Assembly (NCBI RefSeq): GCF_028595265.1
Contig: NZ_JAQQXP010000001.1
Span: 2,480,001-2,544,000 of the forward strand
Source: Alteromonas gilva
GTDB taxonomy: Bacteria; Pseudomonadota; Gammaproteobacteria; Enterobacterales; Alteromonadaceae
Length of the DNA: 64,000 bases
Direction of reading: 5' to 3'
Below, piece after piece: positions 1-8,159 of this stretch. Numbering within the stretch: the stretch's first letter is position 1; each line of letters opens with the position of its first letter. Under the pieces are notes generated by a model, which was given only the letters and a program-made list of their open reading frames with translations, ran no database searches and was not told where the DNA came from. Both the position numbers and the translations under genes were made by a program.

Positions 1-25
1 AACAATTACCGTTACAATAAGAAGT

Positions 26-862
26 TTACGGAGCACTGTATTCCCTCTCATAGGCTGCAGCCAACGATTGGCGGAGTTGGACAACGGGCGTCAGACTGTA
101 CTGTACAGTGTGATTTTCAAGTGAAAACTGCCTGACCGGTACTATCTGCATCAACGCATTACATACAAAGGCCGCGTCCGCCCGGTACACGGCATCATGC
201 CCATACTGACCGACCTCAACAGCCGGTAGCTGATCAAGGATAAACTGGCGCATCACGCCATTGACACCGGCATACTGCAACGCTGGCGTGTGCCATTTGC
301 CGTTGTCGAGCCAGAACAAGTTGGCTGCACTGGCTTCAATAACATTACCCGCGGTATCGGTCACCACGCAATCGTCGAAAGTCGTTTGTGCCAGCGCACG
401 TTTAATTAAAACCTGCTCCAGCCGGTTGGCGTGCTTGAGTCCGGCCAGTAGTGGCTGCTGCGCCAGGTTAACTTCCACTGTGCCAAGGTGTATACCCTGA
501 TGTTGCCATGCGTTATAAAACGACGGTACCTGGTGCCAACTGAGTGCAACGCAAGGAGCGGCGGCTTCTGCTCGGGCATAACCGCGACCACCTACTCCGG
601 CCCCCAGCAGGCATTTTAACACTGCATTTGTGGTATCACGGTGGGCGGCCAGAGTATTGCGCAGCAGCGAGCGCAAGGCTCCCCCAGACACCGTCAAACC
701 TAACTTCGCGGCGTCATGGTGTAAACGTGCAATATGGCGTTCAAATAATGCAACCCTGCCGCCAATCACGCTCATGGTGCTAAACACGCCATCACCATAA
801 TTGGCCAGCCGGTCGTTCAGGGCAAATTGTTGCAGCGTAGCCAGTGCATTGGTGTCAGTCAT
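26..862 (-). CDS. pabC: Aminodeoxychorismate lyase PabC
   Basis: PLP-dependent class IV (fold IV) lyase that splits 4-amino-4-deoxychorismate into p-aminobenzoate and pyruvate in cytosolic folate synthesis. The 278-residue product has the expected length. The PLP lysine is K143 in GLKHANRLEQ, a PabC-type context that separates it from the aminotransferases of the same fold. It is the last gene of the fab cluster before the left window edge, as in Escherichia coli where mltG follows; the remaining 25 bases hold no start codon for a next gene. A strong terminator hairpin lies between fabF and this gene, so pabC probably has its own promoter or depends on read-through. Confidence 0.93.
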   Translation of the reverse strand: MTDTNALATLQQFALNDRLANYGDGVFSTMSVIGGRVALFERHIARLHHDAAKLGLTVSGGALRSLLRNTLAAHRDTTNAVLKCLLGAGVGGRGYARAEAAAPCVALSWHQVPSFYNAWQHQGIHLGTVEVNLAQQPLLAGLKHANRLEQVLIKRALAQTTFDDCVVTDTAGNVIEASAANLFWLDNGKWHTPALQYAGVNGVMRQFILDQLPAVEVGQYGHDAVYRADAAFVCNALMQIVPVRQFSLENHTVQYSLTPVVQLRQSLAAAYEREYSAP

Positions 863-1012
863 ACCACTTATTCTGTTTAACTTGGCGTTTAACTCGCCGG
901 TTATATTTTTACAACGTTGCCGGCGCTTTGCCTGACCGTTGAATTATATCAGTAATTCAAGCAAACCAGCAGTGCAGATTAGCGTTGTCTCAGACACATC
1001 TTAGTTTAAACA

Positions 1013-1040
1013 AAAAAGGAACCCCGTGGGGTTCCTTTCG
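1013..1040 (-). terminator. Rho-independent terminator after fabF
   Basis: Perfect 11-bp stem (AAAGGAACCCC / GGGGTTCCTTT, arms 1015-1025 and 1028-1038, 2-nt centre). Read on the minus strand it is followed by a T run (positions 1017-1012). It sits about 20 nt beyond the fabF stop and 150 nt before pabC, so it should end or strongly reduce transcription from the fab operon. Confidence 0.85.
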
Positions 1041-1058
1041 CTACAAACTGGGCTGGTA

Positions 1059-2300
1059 TTACTCAGGTCGCTTGAAAATCAAACTGCCATTGGTACCACC
1101 AAACCCAAAGGAATTACACAACGCATATTCCTCGTCGAAGCCTTTAGCTTTATGGGCAACAAAGTCTAAGTCACACCCTTCCCCCGGATTATCCAGGTTT
1201 ATGGTGGGTGGCGCTGTTTTGTCACGTAAGGCCAGAATAGTGAAAATGGCTTCAACAGCACCGGCGGCGCCGAGTAAGTGGCCAATCATCGACTTCGTGG
1301 AACTTACTTTAAGCTTATAGGCATGATCGCCAAACACGCTTTTTACCGCCGCTACTTCGGCGGTATCACCGGCGGGTGTCGAGGTACCGTGGGCATTGAT
1401 ATAACCAATCAGCGCAGGGTCCAACTTAGCATCGTTAATGGCATTTACCATCGATGCAGCAGCACCCTCGCCGCTTTCCGGCGGTGATGTCATATGATAC
1501 GCATCGCCGCTCATACCAAAACCAACCAGCTCTGCGTAAATGGTTGCACCACGTGCTTTTGCGGCTTCGTACTCTTCGAGCATAACAACGCCGGCACCTT
1601 CGCCCATCACAAAACCATCACGGTCTTTATCCCAGGGCCGACTGGCCTGCTGAGGCGCATCGTTGCGCGAAGACAACGCCCGGGCCGAGGCAAAACCGGC
1701 CATGCCTAAAGGCGTAATCGACGCTTCTGCTCCGCCTGCCACCATCGCATCGGCATCGCCATAAGCAATGGTTCGCGCGGCAACACCAATGTTATGCACA
1801 CCGGTAGTACAGGCGGTCACAATGTTCAGGTTAGGGCCTTTCAAACCTTCCATAATCGACAAGAACCCGGAAATCATATTGGTAATGGTCGATGGTACGA
1901 AAAACGGTGATACCCGACGCGGACCGCTATTCATAAGCTTGGTATGGTTTTCCTCAATTTGTTCAAGACCACCAATACCAGAGCCGATCGCGACGCCAAC
2001 ACGGGCAGCATTGTCTTCATTAACCACCAAACCCGAATCACGCAACGCCTGGACGCCAGCGGCAATGCCCAGTTGAATAAACCGGTCCATCTTCTTGGTT
2101 TCTTTTTTATCGATATAATCTTGCGGGTCAAAATCATTGATTTGACCAGCAAAGCGAGTGGAATAGTTACTACAATCGAAACGGGTGATCTCGCCAATCC
2201 CGCTTTCTCCAGCCAGAATACGGCGCCAGGTTGTATCAACAGACAACCCCAAAGGAGAGAGCATACCCAAGCCAGTAACCACTACGCGACGTTTAGTCAC
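1059..2300 (-). CDS. fabF: 3-oxoacyl-ACP synthase II (KAS II) FabF
   Basis: Elongating beta-ketoacyl-ACP synthase of type II fatty acid synthesis; condenses malonyl-ACP with acyl-ACP and is the enzyme class that sets the thermal control of unsaturated chain length. The 413 residues have the full thiolase fold. The nucleophile is C164 in VTACTTGVHN, with the two catalytic histidines visible in INAHGTSTPAGD and IGHLLGAAGA. It lies 84 bp downstream of acpP, the usual gammaproteobacterial order, with a hairpin in the gap that may set the FabF to ACP ratio. No unusual residues seen. Confidence 0.98.
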   Translation of the reverse strand: MTKRRVVVTGLGMLSPLGLSVDTTWRRILAGESGIGEITRFDCSNYSTRFAGQINDFDPQDYIDKKETKKMDRFIQLGIAAGVQALRDSGLVVNEDNAARVGVAIGSGIGGLEQIEENHTKLMNSGPRRVSPFFVPSTITNMISGFLSIMEGLKGPNLNIVTACTTGVHNIGVAARTIAYGDADAMVAGGAEASITPLGMAGFASARALSSRNDAPQQASRPWDKDRDGFVMGEGAGVVMLEEYEAAKARGATIYAELVGFGMSGDAYHMTSPPESGEGAAASMVNAINDAKLDPALIGYINAHGTSTPAGDTAEVAAVKSVFGDHAYKLKVSSTKSMIGHLLGAAGAVEAIFTILALRDKTAPPTINLDNPGEGCDLDFVAHKAKGFDEEYALCNSFGFGGTNGSLIFKRPE

Positions 2301-2338
2301 AAAAAATCCTCATATTGGCACTTATCAGGAAATAAATA

Positions 2339-2371
2339 CAAAAACGGCCCTGTAACAGAGCCGTTTTTTAA
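2339..2371 (-). terminator. Intercistronic hairpin/attenuator between acpP and fabF
   Basis: Inverted repeat AAAACGGC..CTG / CAG.GCCGTTTT with one C/A mismatch and a 3-nt loop. On the minus strand it is followed by T5 then an AT stretch, the form of an intrinsic terminator. It fills most of the 84-bp acpP-fabF gap. Since acpP is needed in great excess over fabF, partial termination here is a reasonable inference, not shown. Confidence 0.65.
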
Positions 2372-2384
2372 TGTTTAAAGAAGC

Positions 2385-2624
2385 TTACGCGTCTTTGTTT
2401 GCGTTGATGTAATCAACCGCAGACTGAACAGTAGTGATTTTCTCTGCTTCTTCGTCTGGGATTTCAGTATCAAACTCTTCTTCCAACGCCATTACCAACT
2501 CAACAGTGTCAAGTGAATCAGCGCCCAGATCATCAACAAACGATGCTTCGGATTTTACTTCTTCTTCTTTAACACCAAGCTGCTCAACGATGATTTTTTT
2601 TACGCGCTCTTCAATGTTACTCAT
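2385..2624 (-). CDS. acpP: Acyl carrier protein
   Basis: Small acidic carrier of acyl intermediates in fatty acid, phospholipid and lipid A synthesis. The 79-residue product is almost identical in layout to enterobacterial AcpP, with S37 in GADSLDTVEL as the 4'-phosphopantetheine site. It lies between fabG and fabF. The gap to fabG is 200 bp, longer than any other gap in the cluster, and carries a candidate promoter, which fits the separate high-level expression of acpP known in related bacteria. The last codons read NANKDA before the stop. Confidence 0.99.
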   Translation of the reverse strand: MSNIEERVKKIIVEQLGVKEEEVKSEASFVDDLGADSLDTVELVMALEEEFDTEIPDEEAEKITTVQSAVDYINANKDA

Positions 2625-2669
2625 AATTCTAGGTTTCCCTTAACGTCACTAGATACAAAAAATGCCGCT

Positions 2670-2698
2670 AGTTTATTTTGCAAAATTCTCGCTTGCAA
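2670..2698 (-). promoter_or_regulatory. Candidate sigma70 promoter for acpP
   Basis: On the minus strand TTGCAA (2698-2693) and TAAACT (2675-2670) are separated by 17 bp, about 45 bp from the acpP start. The position in the only long gap of the cluster supports it; the boxes themselves are moderate matches. Confidence 0.45.
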
Positions 2699-2827
2699 GC
2701 GACCAGACAAAACTTCCATTCTGGTCAAACCAGCTGCGAACTAAGTTTAATCAACAAGATTTTAACATTCAAGGCTTTCTCTGTCTGTGTGTCAATGCAA
2801 ATCTGCAAAAAATCACACAAATAAGAG

Positions 2828-3568
2828 TTAGCCCATATACATTCCACCATTCACATGAATGGTTTCACCAGAGATGTAAGCTGCACCGTCGCTCACTAAA
2901 AAAGCTACGGTTGCGGCTACTTCTTCTGGCTGACCTAAACGATTCGCCGGAATATCTTTGAAGATGGCTTCGCGTTGTTCGTCACTTAACGCTTTTGTCA
3001 TGTCAGTATCAATAAAGCCTGGCGCTACCACATTCACGGTAATGCCACGAGAAGCAACTTCTCTGGCTAACGACTTCGAAAAGCCAATTACACCCGCTTT
3101 GGCAGCCGCGTAATTCGCTTGTCCGGCGTTACCAGCACATCCTACTACAGAACCAATGCTGACTATACGCCCATAACGTTTTTTCATCATTCCACGCAAT
3201 ACCGCTTTTGACAATGAAAATATCGCCGTCAGGTTGGTGTCAATAATTGACTGCCATTCGTCGTCTTTCATTCTCATTAACAAGTTATCACGCGTAATAC
3301 CGGCATTATTGATCAATAATTCAATCGCGCCAAATTCTTCGGTAATTGTTTTTACCAAATTATCCACGGCGCCGTCTTCGGTGACATTCAGTTTCATGCC
3401 CTTTCCGCCGCTCGCCGCCAGGTAGTCGCTAATTGCTGCAGCGCCGCTGTCACTGGTCGCAGTGCCAATCACAGTCGCGCCTTGCGCGGCTAATTGTACC
3501 GCAATTGCTTTACCAATTCCTCGGCTTGCGCCGGTTACTAAGGCTATTTTACCCTGTAAGTCGCTCAT
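2828..3568 (-). CDS. fabG: 3-oxoacyl-ACP reductase FabG
   Basis: NADPH-dependent short-chain dehydrogenase that reduces beta-ketoacyl-ACP to 3-hydroxyacyl-ACP. The 246-residue protein carries the TGASRGIG cofactor loop (residues 12-19), the NNAG motif at 87-90, and the S140, Y153, K157 catalytic set in SIGSVVGCAG..ANYAAAKAG. It is 12 bp downstream of fabD and therefore co-transcribed with it. The C terminus ISGETIHVNGGMYMG is typical of FabG rather than of other SDR enzymes. Confidence 0.98.
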   Translation of the reverse strand: MSDLQGKIALVTGASRGIGKAIAVQLAAQGATVIGTATSDSGAAAISDYLAASGGKGMKLNVTEDGAVDNLVKTITEEFGAIELLINNAGITRDNLLMRMKDDEWQSIIDTNLTAIFSLSKAVLRGMMKKRYGRIVSIGSVVGCAGNAGQANYAAAKAGVIGFSKSLAREVASRGITVNVVAPGFIDTDMTKALSDEQREAIFKDIPANRLGQPEEVAATVAFLVSDGAAYISGETIHVNGGMYMG

Positions 3569-3580
3569 TTATATATCCTG

Positions 3581-4513
3581 TTATTCAGCCTGCCAGGCCG
3601 CCAGAGACTCTGGTGTGTTAACGGCCGTATAATTGACAGATTTAACAATCCGTTTGCCTAGTCCGGTTAATACCTTACCCGGCCCTACTTCAATAATTGA
3701 ATCAATACCTTGCGCTGCAAGGAACTCAACTGTTTTAGTCCATTGAACCGGGCAGTACAGTTGACGCACTAAGGCGTTTCGAATGTTGTCTGGTTGGTCT
3801 TCTACCGCGACATCGACGTTATTGATCACCTTAATTTGCGGCGTTTTAACCTCAATGGTGTTTAACTTATCGTCGAGATGGTCCGCGGCCGGACGCATCA
3901 GTTCACAATGTGATGGCACACTCACCGCAAGCGGCAAGGCGCGTTTCGCGCCAGCCTCTTTACAGGCGTTCGCGGCCTGCTCAGCGGCATTTTTCTCGCC
4001 GGCAATAACTACCTGACCCGGCGAATTATAATTGACCGGTGCCACCACATCCCCGGTAGCCACCGCGGTTTGTTGACAAATTTCAGCGATGCTGTCGTCA
4101 TCCAGGCCAATGATGGCATACATGGCACCCGCTCCCGTCGGTACTGCTTGCTGCATAAACTGTCCGCGCGCTTCCACTAACTTCACTGCATCGGCAAAAT
4201 CCAGCACGCCGGCGCATACCAGCGCTGAATACTCACCTAAACTATGACCGGCGAGATATTCTGGTTCGATGCCCTGCTCAGCAAGTAGTCGATAAATGGC
4301 TACACTGGCAGTCAGTAACGCAGGTTGAGTAACATGCGTTTCATTTAACGTGTTTTGGGGGTCATTCTGCACCACATCCCATAAGTCGTAACCCAACGCA
4401 TCAGAAGCCTGAGCGAAGGTTTCGAGGATCAACGGATGAGTGTCGGCGAGCTCTTTCAACATGCCAACCGCTTGGGAACCCTGACCGGGAAACACACAGG
4501 CGATACGAGTCAT
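3581..4513 (-). CDS. fabD: Malonyl-CoA:ACP transacylase FabD
   Basis: Transfers malonyl from CoA to ACP to supply the two-carbon donor of fatty acid synthesis. The 310 residues match the family length. The nucleophilic serine is S91 in AGHSLGEYSALV and the partner histidine lies in SVPSHCELM. The N terminus FPGQGSQ is diagnostic. It is placed between fabH and fabG with short gaps (58 and 12 bp), as in E. coli. Nothing unusual is seen. Confidence 0.98.
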   Translation of the reverse strand: MTRIACVFPGQGSQAVGMLKELADTHPLILETFAQASDALGYDLWDVVQNDPQNTLNETHVTQPALLTASVAIYRLLAEQGIEPEYLAGHSLGEYSALVCAGVLDFADAVKLVEARGQFMQQAVPTGAGAMYAIIGLDDDSIAEICQQTAVATGDVVAPVNYNSPGQVVIAGEKNAAEQAANACKEAGAKRALPLAVSVPSHCELMRPAADHLDDKLNTIEVKTPQIKVINNVDVAVEDQPDNIRNALVRQLYCPVQWTKTVEFLAAQGIDSIIEVGPGKVLTGLGKRIVKSVNYTAVNTPESLAAWQAE

Positions 4514-4571
4514 AAAGCATCCTTATTGTTGTTCTAATGTACTGGTTGTCGAGTGACAACGAATTATGCTG

Positions 4572-5537
4572 TTAATATCTTACCAGCGCAGAAGCCCACG
4601 CAAAACCGCCACCAAAGGCTTCCAGCAATAAATGCTGCCCCCGCTTTATGCGGCCATCGCGAATGGCGGTATCCAGTGCTGTCGGGACCGTCGCTGCCGA
4701 GGTGTTGCCGTACTTTTCGAGTGTCAGAACTACCTGATCCAGCGACATGTCGAGTTTTTTAGCTGTCGCTTTAATAATTCTGAAGTTAGCCTGGTGCGGT
4801 ACCAGCCAGTCCAAATCGCTTTTGGCCATATTATTCGCTGCCAGGGTTTCTTCAACGACTTCAGATAGTTTGGTGACTGCCACTTTAAAGACTTCGTTAC
4901 CTTTCATGACGCCCCAGTTGGTATGCACCGACTGCTCATCACCGCGGGTAGGATTACCCACGCTCAGCAAGTCACCGTAGGATCCTGCGGCATTAATGTG
5001 GGTCGACAATATACCTGGCTCATCACTGGCTTCAATGACGGTCGCACCGGCACCATCACCAAATAATATCACCATGGTACGATCTGCCGGGTCAACCAAT
5101 CGACTCAGACAGTCTGTACCAACTACTAATATACGCTTGGCCATACCGCTTTTAATATACTGATCGGCCACACTAAGCGCATAGCAATAACCTGCGCAGG
5201 CAGCTGCCACATCAAAAGCCGGGATACCATCTACATCGAGTATACGTTGAATTTCACAGGCTGTGCTGGGTAAGGCATAGCGGCCTGAGGTCGTCGCACA
5301 CACAATCATATCTAATGATTTGGCGTCGATTCCAGCCGCTTCTAAAGCGTGCTCACTGGCGGCAGCTCCCATGGTGGCAGCGGTCTCGTCAGGGCCTATA
5401 ATTCTGCGTTCTTTTATGCCAGTGCGGTCAGTGATCCATTCATCACTGGTGTCTACCATCACTTCTAAATCGGCATTAGTGCGTACGTCGCTGGGATAAT
5501 AGCTCCCCGTACCAATTATACGAGAGTAAATGCTCAA
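4572..5537 (-). CDS. fabH: 3-oxoacyl-ACP synthase III (KAS III) FabH
   Basis: Starts fatty acid synthesis by condensing acetyl-CoA (or another primer) with malonyl-ACP. The 321-residue protein has C114 in AAACAGYCYA, H in VPHQANFRII and N in YGNTSAATVP, the complete Cys-His-Asn triad of this family. Its ATG overlaps the plsX stop by 4 bp, so translation is probably coupled. Primer preference (acetyl or branched) cannot be read with confidence from sequence alone. Confidence 0.98.
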   Translation of the reverse strand: MSIYSRIIGTGSYYPSDVRTNADLEVMVDTSDEWITDRTGIKERRIIGPDETAATMGAAASEHALEAAGIDAKSLDMIVCATTSGRYALPSTACEIQRILDVDGIPAFDVAAACAGYCYALSVADQYIKSGMAKRILVVGTDCLSRLVDPADRTMVILFGDGAGATVIEASDEPGILSTHINAAGSYGDLLSVGNPTRGDEQSVHTNWGVMKGNEVFKVAVTKLSEVVEETLAANNMAKSDLDWLVPHQANFRIIKATAKKLDMSLDQVVLTLEKYGNTSAATVPTALDTAIRDGRIKRGQHLLLEAFGGGFAWASALVRY

Positions 5538-6559
5538 AGTTGCTCCAATAAAACGGTTTCTATTTTACTTTTTATTTTTTCTGGCACTTTCATCTCAGCT
5601 TCTTGCTTGGATTGCAATATCGCGTAATAAAACGCATCCGCCGAGGCATTGCCGTGACTCTTAATCACAATGCCGCGCAATCCTAACAGACTGGCTCCAT
5701 TATACTGGTCGGGGTTCACCCGATTATAAACGTTTTTTAATAGCGGTAAGGCGATTCTGGCCATCATCCGGCTAAAAAAGCTCGCCTGAGTCAGGCGCTT
5801 TACTTCATGGATGACTAACTTCGCCAGACCTTCGCATGATTTTAACGCAATATTACCGGTAAACCCATCTGTAACAACCACATCGGCATGGTCGGTAAAG
5901 ATATCGTCACCTTCCACATAACCAATATAATTGAGTCCCGACGCATTGCGGAACAGTTGATCAGCATATTTTACCTGCGCATTGCCCTTTATGTCTTCTT
6001 CACCAACGTTCAGTAAAGCCACCCGTGGATTCTTAATGCCACTGATTTGCTCGGCCAGTACCGACCCCATCACGCCGTATTGAAACAACGTCTCAGAGGT
6101 ACAATTTACGTTGGCACCTAAATCGAGTAAAAACACCCGATGGTGAGTAGCGGTTGGCATGTCTGAAACCAAGGCAGGGCGATCAATGCCGGGCAATGTC
6201 TTTAGTAAATAGAAGGCCATGGTTAATAACGCCCCGGTATTACCCGCACTGACACAGGCATCGGCTTCACCCGATTGCACCAGCTCAAGCGCTCGTCGCA
6301 TGGAAGATTGTTTTTTATTACGTAACGCTGATGTGGGCGCTTCACCCATTTCAACGACTTGCTCACAATGAATAACCGTAACACGGGCTTGTTCATCGGC
6401 GTTAAGTTTTTCGAGGGCGGGCTGGATAACAGACTCATCGCCGCACAGCATAAAATGCGTGTCGGTAAGAGTGTGGATAGCTTTTTGAACAGCAGAAAGG
6501 ATAACAGGGGGACCGTGATCGCCCCCCATGATATCTAACGCAATGGTTAGTTTAGACAA
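5534..6559 (-). CDS. plsX: Phosphate acyltransferase PlsX
   Basis: Peripheral membrane enzyme that makes acyl-phosphate from acyl-ACP for the PlsY route to lysophosphatidate. It is 341 residues long, starting with LDIMGGDHGP, a PlsX hallmark, and contains the conserved SAGNTGALL and DGFTGNIALKS segments. The gene sits directly after rpmF (18-bp gap) and overlaps fabH by 4 bp, the classic rpmF-plsX-fabH arrangement that ties lipid synthesis to ribosome growth. Confidence 0.97.
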   Translation of the reverse strand: MSKLTIALDIMGGDHGPPVILSAVQKAIHTLTDTHFMLCGDESVIQPALEKLNADEQARVTVIHCEQVVEMGEAPTSALRNKKQSSMRRALELVQSGEADACVSAGNTGALLTMAFYLLKTLPGIDRPALVSDMPTATHHRVFLLDLGANVNCTSETLFQYGVMGSVLAEQISGIKNPRVALLNVGEEDIKGNAQVKYADQLFRNASGLNYIGYVEGDDIFTDHADVVVTDGFTGNIALKSCEGLAKLVIHEVKRLTQASFFSRMMARIALPLLKNVYNRVNPDQYNGASLLGLRGIVIKSHGNASADAFYYAILQSKQEAEMKVPEKIKSKIETVLLEQL

Positions 6560-6577
6560 AATGTCGGCACCAGTAAC

Positions 6578-6748
6578 TTAGTTACCAATGACCTTTTTGC
6601 CTTTGTAGAAACCATCAACGGTAACGTGATGACGACGGTGCGTCTCACCCGATGTTGAATCGACAGACAAAGTCGCGCCTGTCAACGCATCGTGTGAACG
6701 ACGCATACCGCGCTTGCTACGCGTTTTACGATTTTGTTGTACTGCCAT
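6578..6748 (-). CDS. rpmF: 50S ribosomal protein L32
   Basis: Small basic protein of the large ribosomal subunit. I translated 56 residues beginning MAVQQNRKTRSKRGMRRSHD and ending KGKKVIGN. The N-terminal half is the conserved RNA-binding tail. No zinc-ribbon cysteines are present, so this is the cysteine-free type as in E. coli. It lies 3 bp after the yceD stop and 18 bp before plsX, in the standard yceD-rpmF-plsX order. Confidence 0.98.
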   Translation of the reverse strand: MAVQQNRKTRSKRGMRRSHDALTGATLSVDSTSGETHRRHHVTVDGFYKGKKVIGN

Positions 6749-6751
6749 AAC

Positions 6752-7285
6752 TTACTCCTGGTCTCGCTTAAGTTCTTTCAAAACCGCGAAAGGGTTTGTT
6801 TGCTCTTGTTCCGGTTCAATCTCGCCAAACTGCATATCATCGCTGGTTACTGTACACGCTCCCTCTGCATGAAAGGGTACAATAGGTAACGCTAAAATCA
6901 GTTCGTCTTCAAATAATTGAAGAAGATTGACTTCTCCGTGGTCGCCGACCTCTACCGGTTCGTAAGCGTCGGGTAATGCTTCGGCGTCAGCGTCTTGTTG
7001 CCCCTGCACAGGACTATAACAAAACTCGACGTAAAGCGGACAATCAAATGTCTCATTACACCGCTGACAGATAAGTGATACCTCAACCTCCAGAGAACCA
7101 TGAAAGACAGTAAGACCCTGCGCGTCTTTTTCGAACTGGACTTTCACGTTTACCCATTCGCTACTGCTAACGACTGAGCCTGTTAGTCGTTCCATGTCGC
7201 TAGCGGCCATTACACCCTCATAATCTGAGCGTTTTAGCGCGCTTTTAACAGGTTCGACCTGGTAAGGTAATTTCACTTTCTGCAT
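6752..7285 (-). CDS. yceD: YceD family protein (DUF177), 23S rRNA accumulation protein
   Basis: Conserved protein encoded before rpmF; in E. coli and plants the family has been linked to 23S rRNA accumulation, but the mechanism is not settled. It has 177 residues with the start MQKVKLP conserved with E. coli, a CQRC..FDC cysteine pair region, an acidic middle and the C-terminal NPFAVLKELKR motif. No Shine-Dalgarno sequence precedes the ATG, and a near-consensus promoter lies only 9 bp upstream of the start, suggesting a leaderless or almost leaderless message for the head of the operon. Confidence 0.95.
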   Translation of the reverse strand: MQKVKLPYQVEPVKSALKRSDYEGVMAASDMERLTGSVVSSSEWVNVKVQFEKDAQGLTVFHGSLEVEVSLICQRCNETFDCPLYVEFCYSPVQGQQDADAEALPDAYEPVEVGDHGEVNLLQLFEDELILALPIVPFHAEGACTVTSDDMQFGEIEPEQEQTNPFAVLKELKRDQE

Positions 7286-7294
7286 AGGGCGCGC

Positions 7295-7323
7295 ATAATA
7301 TAGTCTCGGCCCTTTACTGTCAA
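7295..7323 (-). promoter_or_regulatory. Sigma70 promoter of the yceD-rpmF-plsX-fab operon
   Basis: On the minus strand TTGACA (7323-7318) and TATTAT (7300-7295) are 17 bp apart, a near-perfect sigma70 promoter. Between the -10 box and the yceD ATG are just nine bases, GCGCGCCCT, a GC-rich discriminator of the kind seen at stringently controlled promoters. Transcription would start about 1-3 nt before the ATG. Confidence 0.85.
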
Positions 7324-7329
7324 AGGTTT

Positions 7330-7394
7330 AATGGTTTTTTTACCATTCAACTGCAATCCGCTACACTCTGTTCCTGCCTGGCAGTGTTGCCAGG
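7330..7394. other. Two small inverted repeats in the yceD-maf divergent gap
   Basis: AATGGT-T6-ACCATT (7330-7347) and CCTGGCA-GTGT-TGCCAGG (7377-7394) are perfect 6- and 7-bp stems. Both lie upstream of the yceD promoter and upstream of maf. They could be operator or leader structures; no known motif was recognised. Confidence 0.4.
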
Positions 7395-7541
7395 CCGATT
7401 GTGGTGTCTGTCACCATTGCTGTTTGCTTAGGTGCATCCGGGCTTAGGCAGGTATTTTTGCTGTGCTTTGTAGCAACAGTCATCGGCAGCCACAGACTAT
7501 TAAGGTCACCAGCATCCTATAACCTATTTAAAAAAAAGATT

Positions 7542-8159
7542 ATGTCAGTACCCAGAATTATATTAGCCTCTTCATCTGCCTATCGCAGGGCGCAACTCAA
7601 CAACATTGGTTTTGATGTACCAGGCATTAGCCCGGATATCGACGAAACACCCGGTGAGGGTGAATTACCCCGGCCCCTGGCGTGCCGCTTATCGTTGCAA
7701 AAAGCGCAGGCTGTCGCCAGAGACTATCCCGACAGCATTGTGATTGGCAGTGATCAGGTGGCAACGGTAACTGACCCGGCCGGAACGCAGCATATATTAG
7801 GTAAACCGGGCACGCTCGCCAAAGCGATTGAACAGCTCAGGCTGTGTTCAGGCAACTCGGTGCGCTTTATTACAGCGCTGAGTTTAGTGCACCTTGCCGA
7901 GGGTCAACAGCAAACGGCTGCCGAGGAGGTCGTGGTGACTTTTAGTTCGCTGTCAGATGCAATGATTGAACGCTATTTACTTAAAGAGCAACCTTATGAC
8001 TGCGCTGGCAGTTTTAAAGCAGAGGGCGCCGGAGTACTGCTGTTCGAACGTATCGAATCACGGGATCCGAACACGCTTATCGGCATGCCTGTCATGTTGC
8101 TACGCGATATGCTGGCAAATTGGCAGCTTAATTTACTCGATATTATCCTGCGTCATTAA
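7542..8159 (+). CDS. Maf family nucleotide pyrophosphatase (YceF type)
   Basis: Nucleoside triphosphate pyrophosphatase of the Maf/HAM1-like family; the YceF branch, encoded in this position in E. coli, hydrolyses 7-methyl-GTP and may clean modified nucleotides. The chosen ATG gives 205 residues starting MSVPRIILASSSAYRRAQL, the conserved N-terminal phosphate-binding segment; an upstream extension of 47 codons has no family match. The catalytic region reads VIGSDQVATV. Its 3' end overlaps the convergent HAD gene by 27 bp. Assignment to YceF rather than YhdE rests mainly on gene position. Confidence 0.92.
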   Translation: MSVPRIILASSSAYRRAQLNNIGFDVPGISPDIDETPGEGELPRPLACRLSLQKAQAVARDYPDSIVIGSDQVATVTDPAGTQHILGKPGTLAKAIEQLRLCSGNSVRFITALSLVHLAEGQQQTAAEEVVVTFSSLSDAMIERYLLKEQPYDCAGSFKAEGAGVLLFERIESRDPNTLIGMPVMLLRDMLANWQLNLLDIILRH

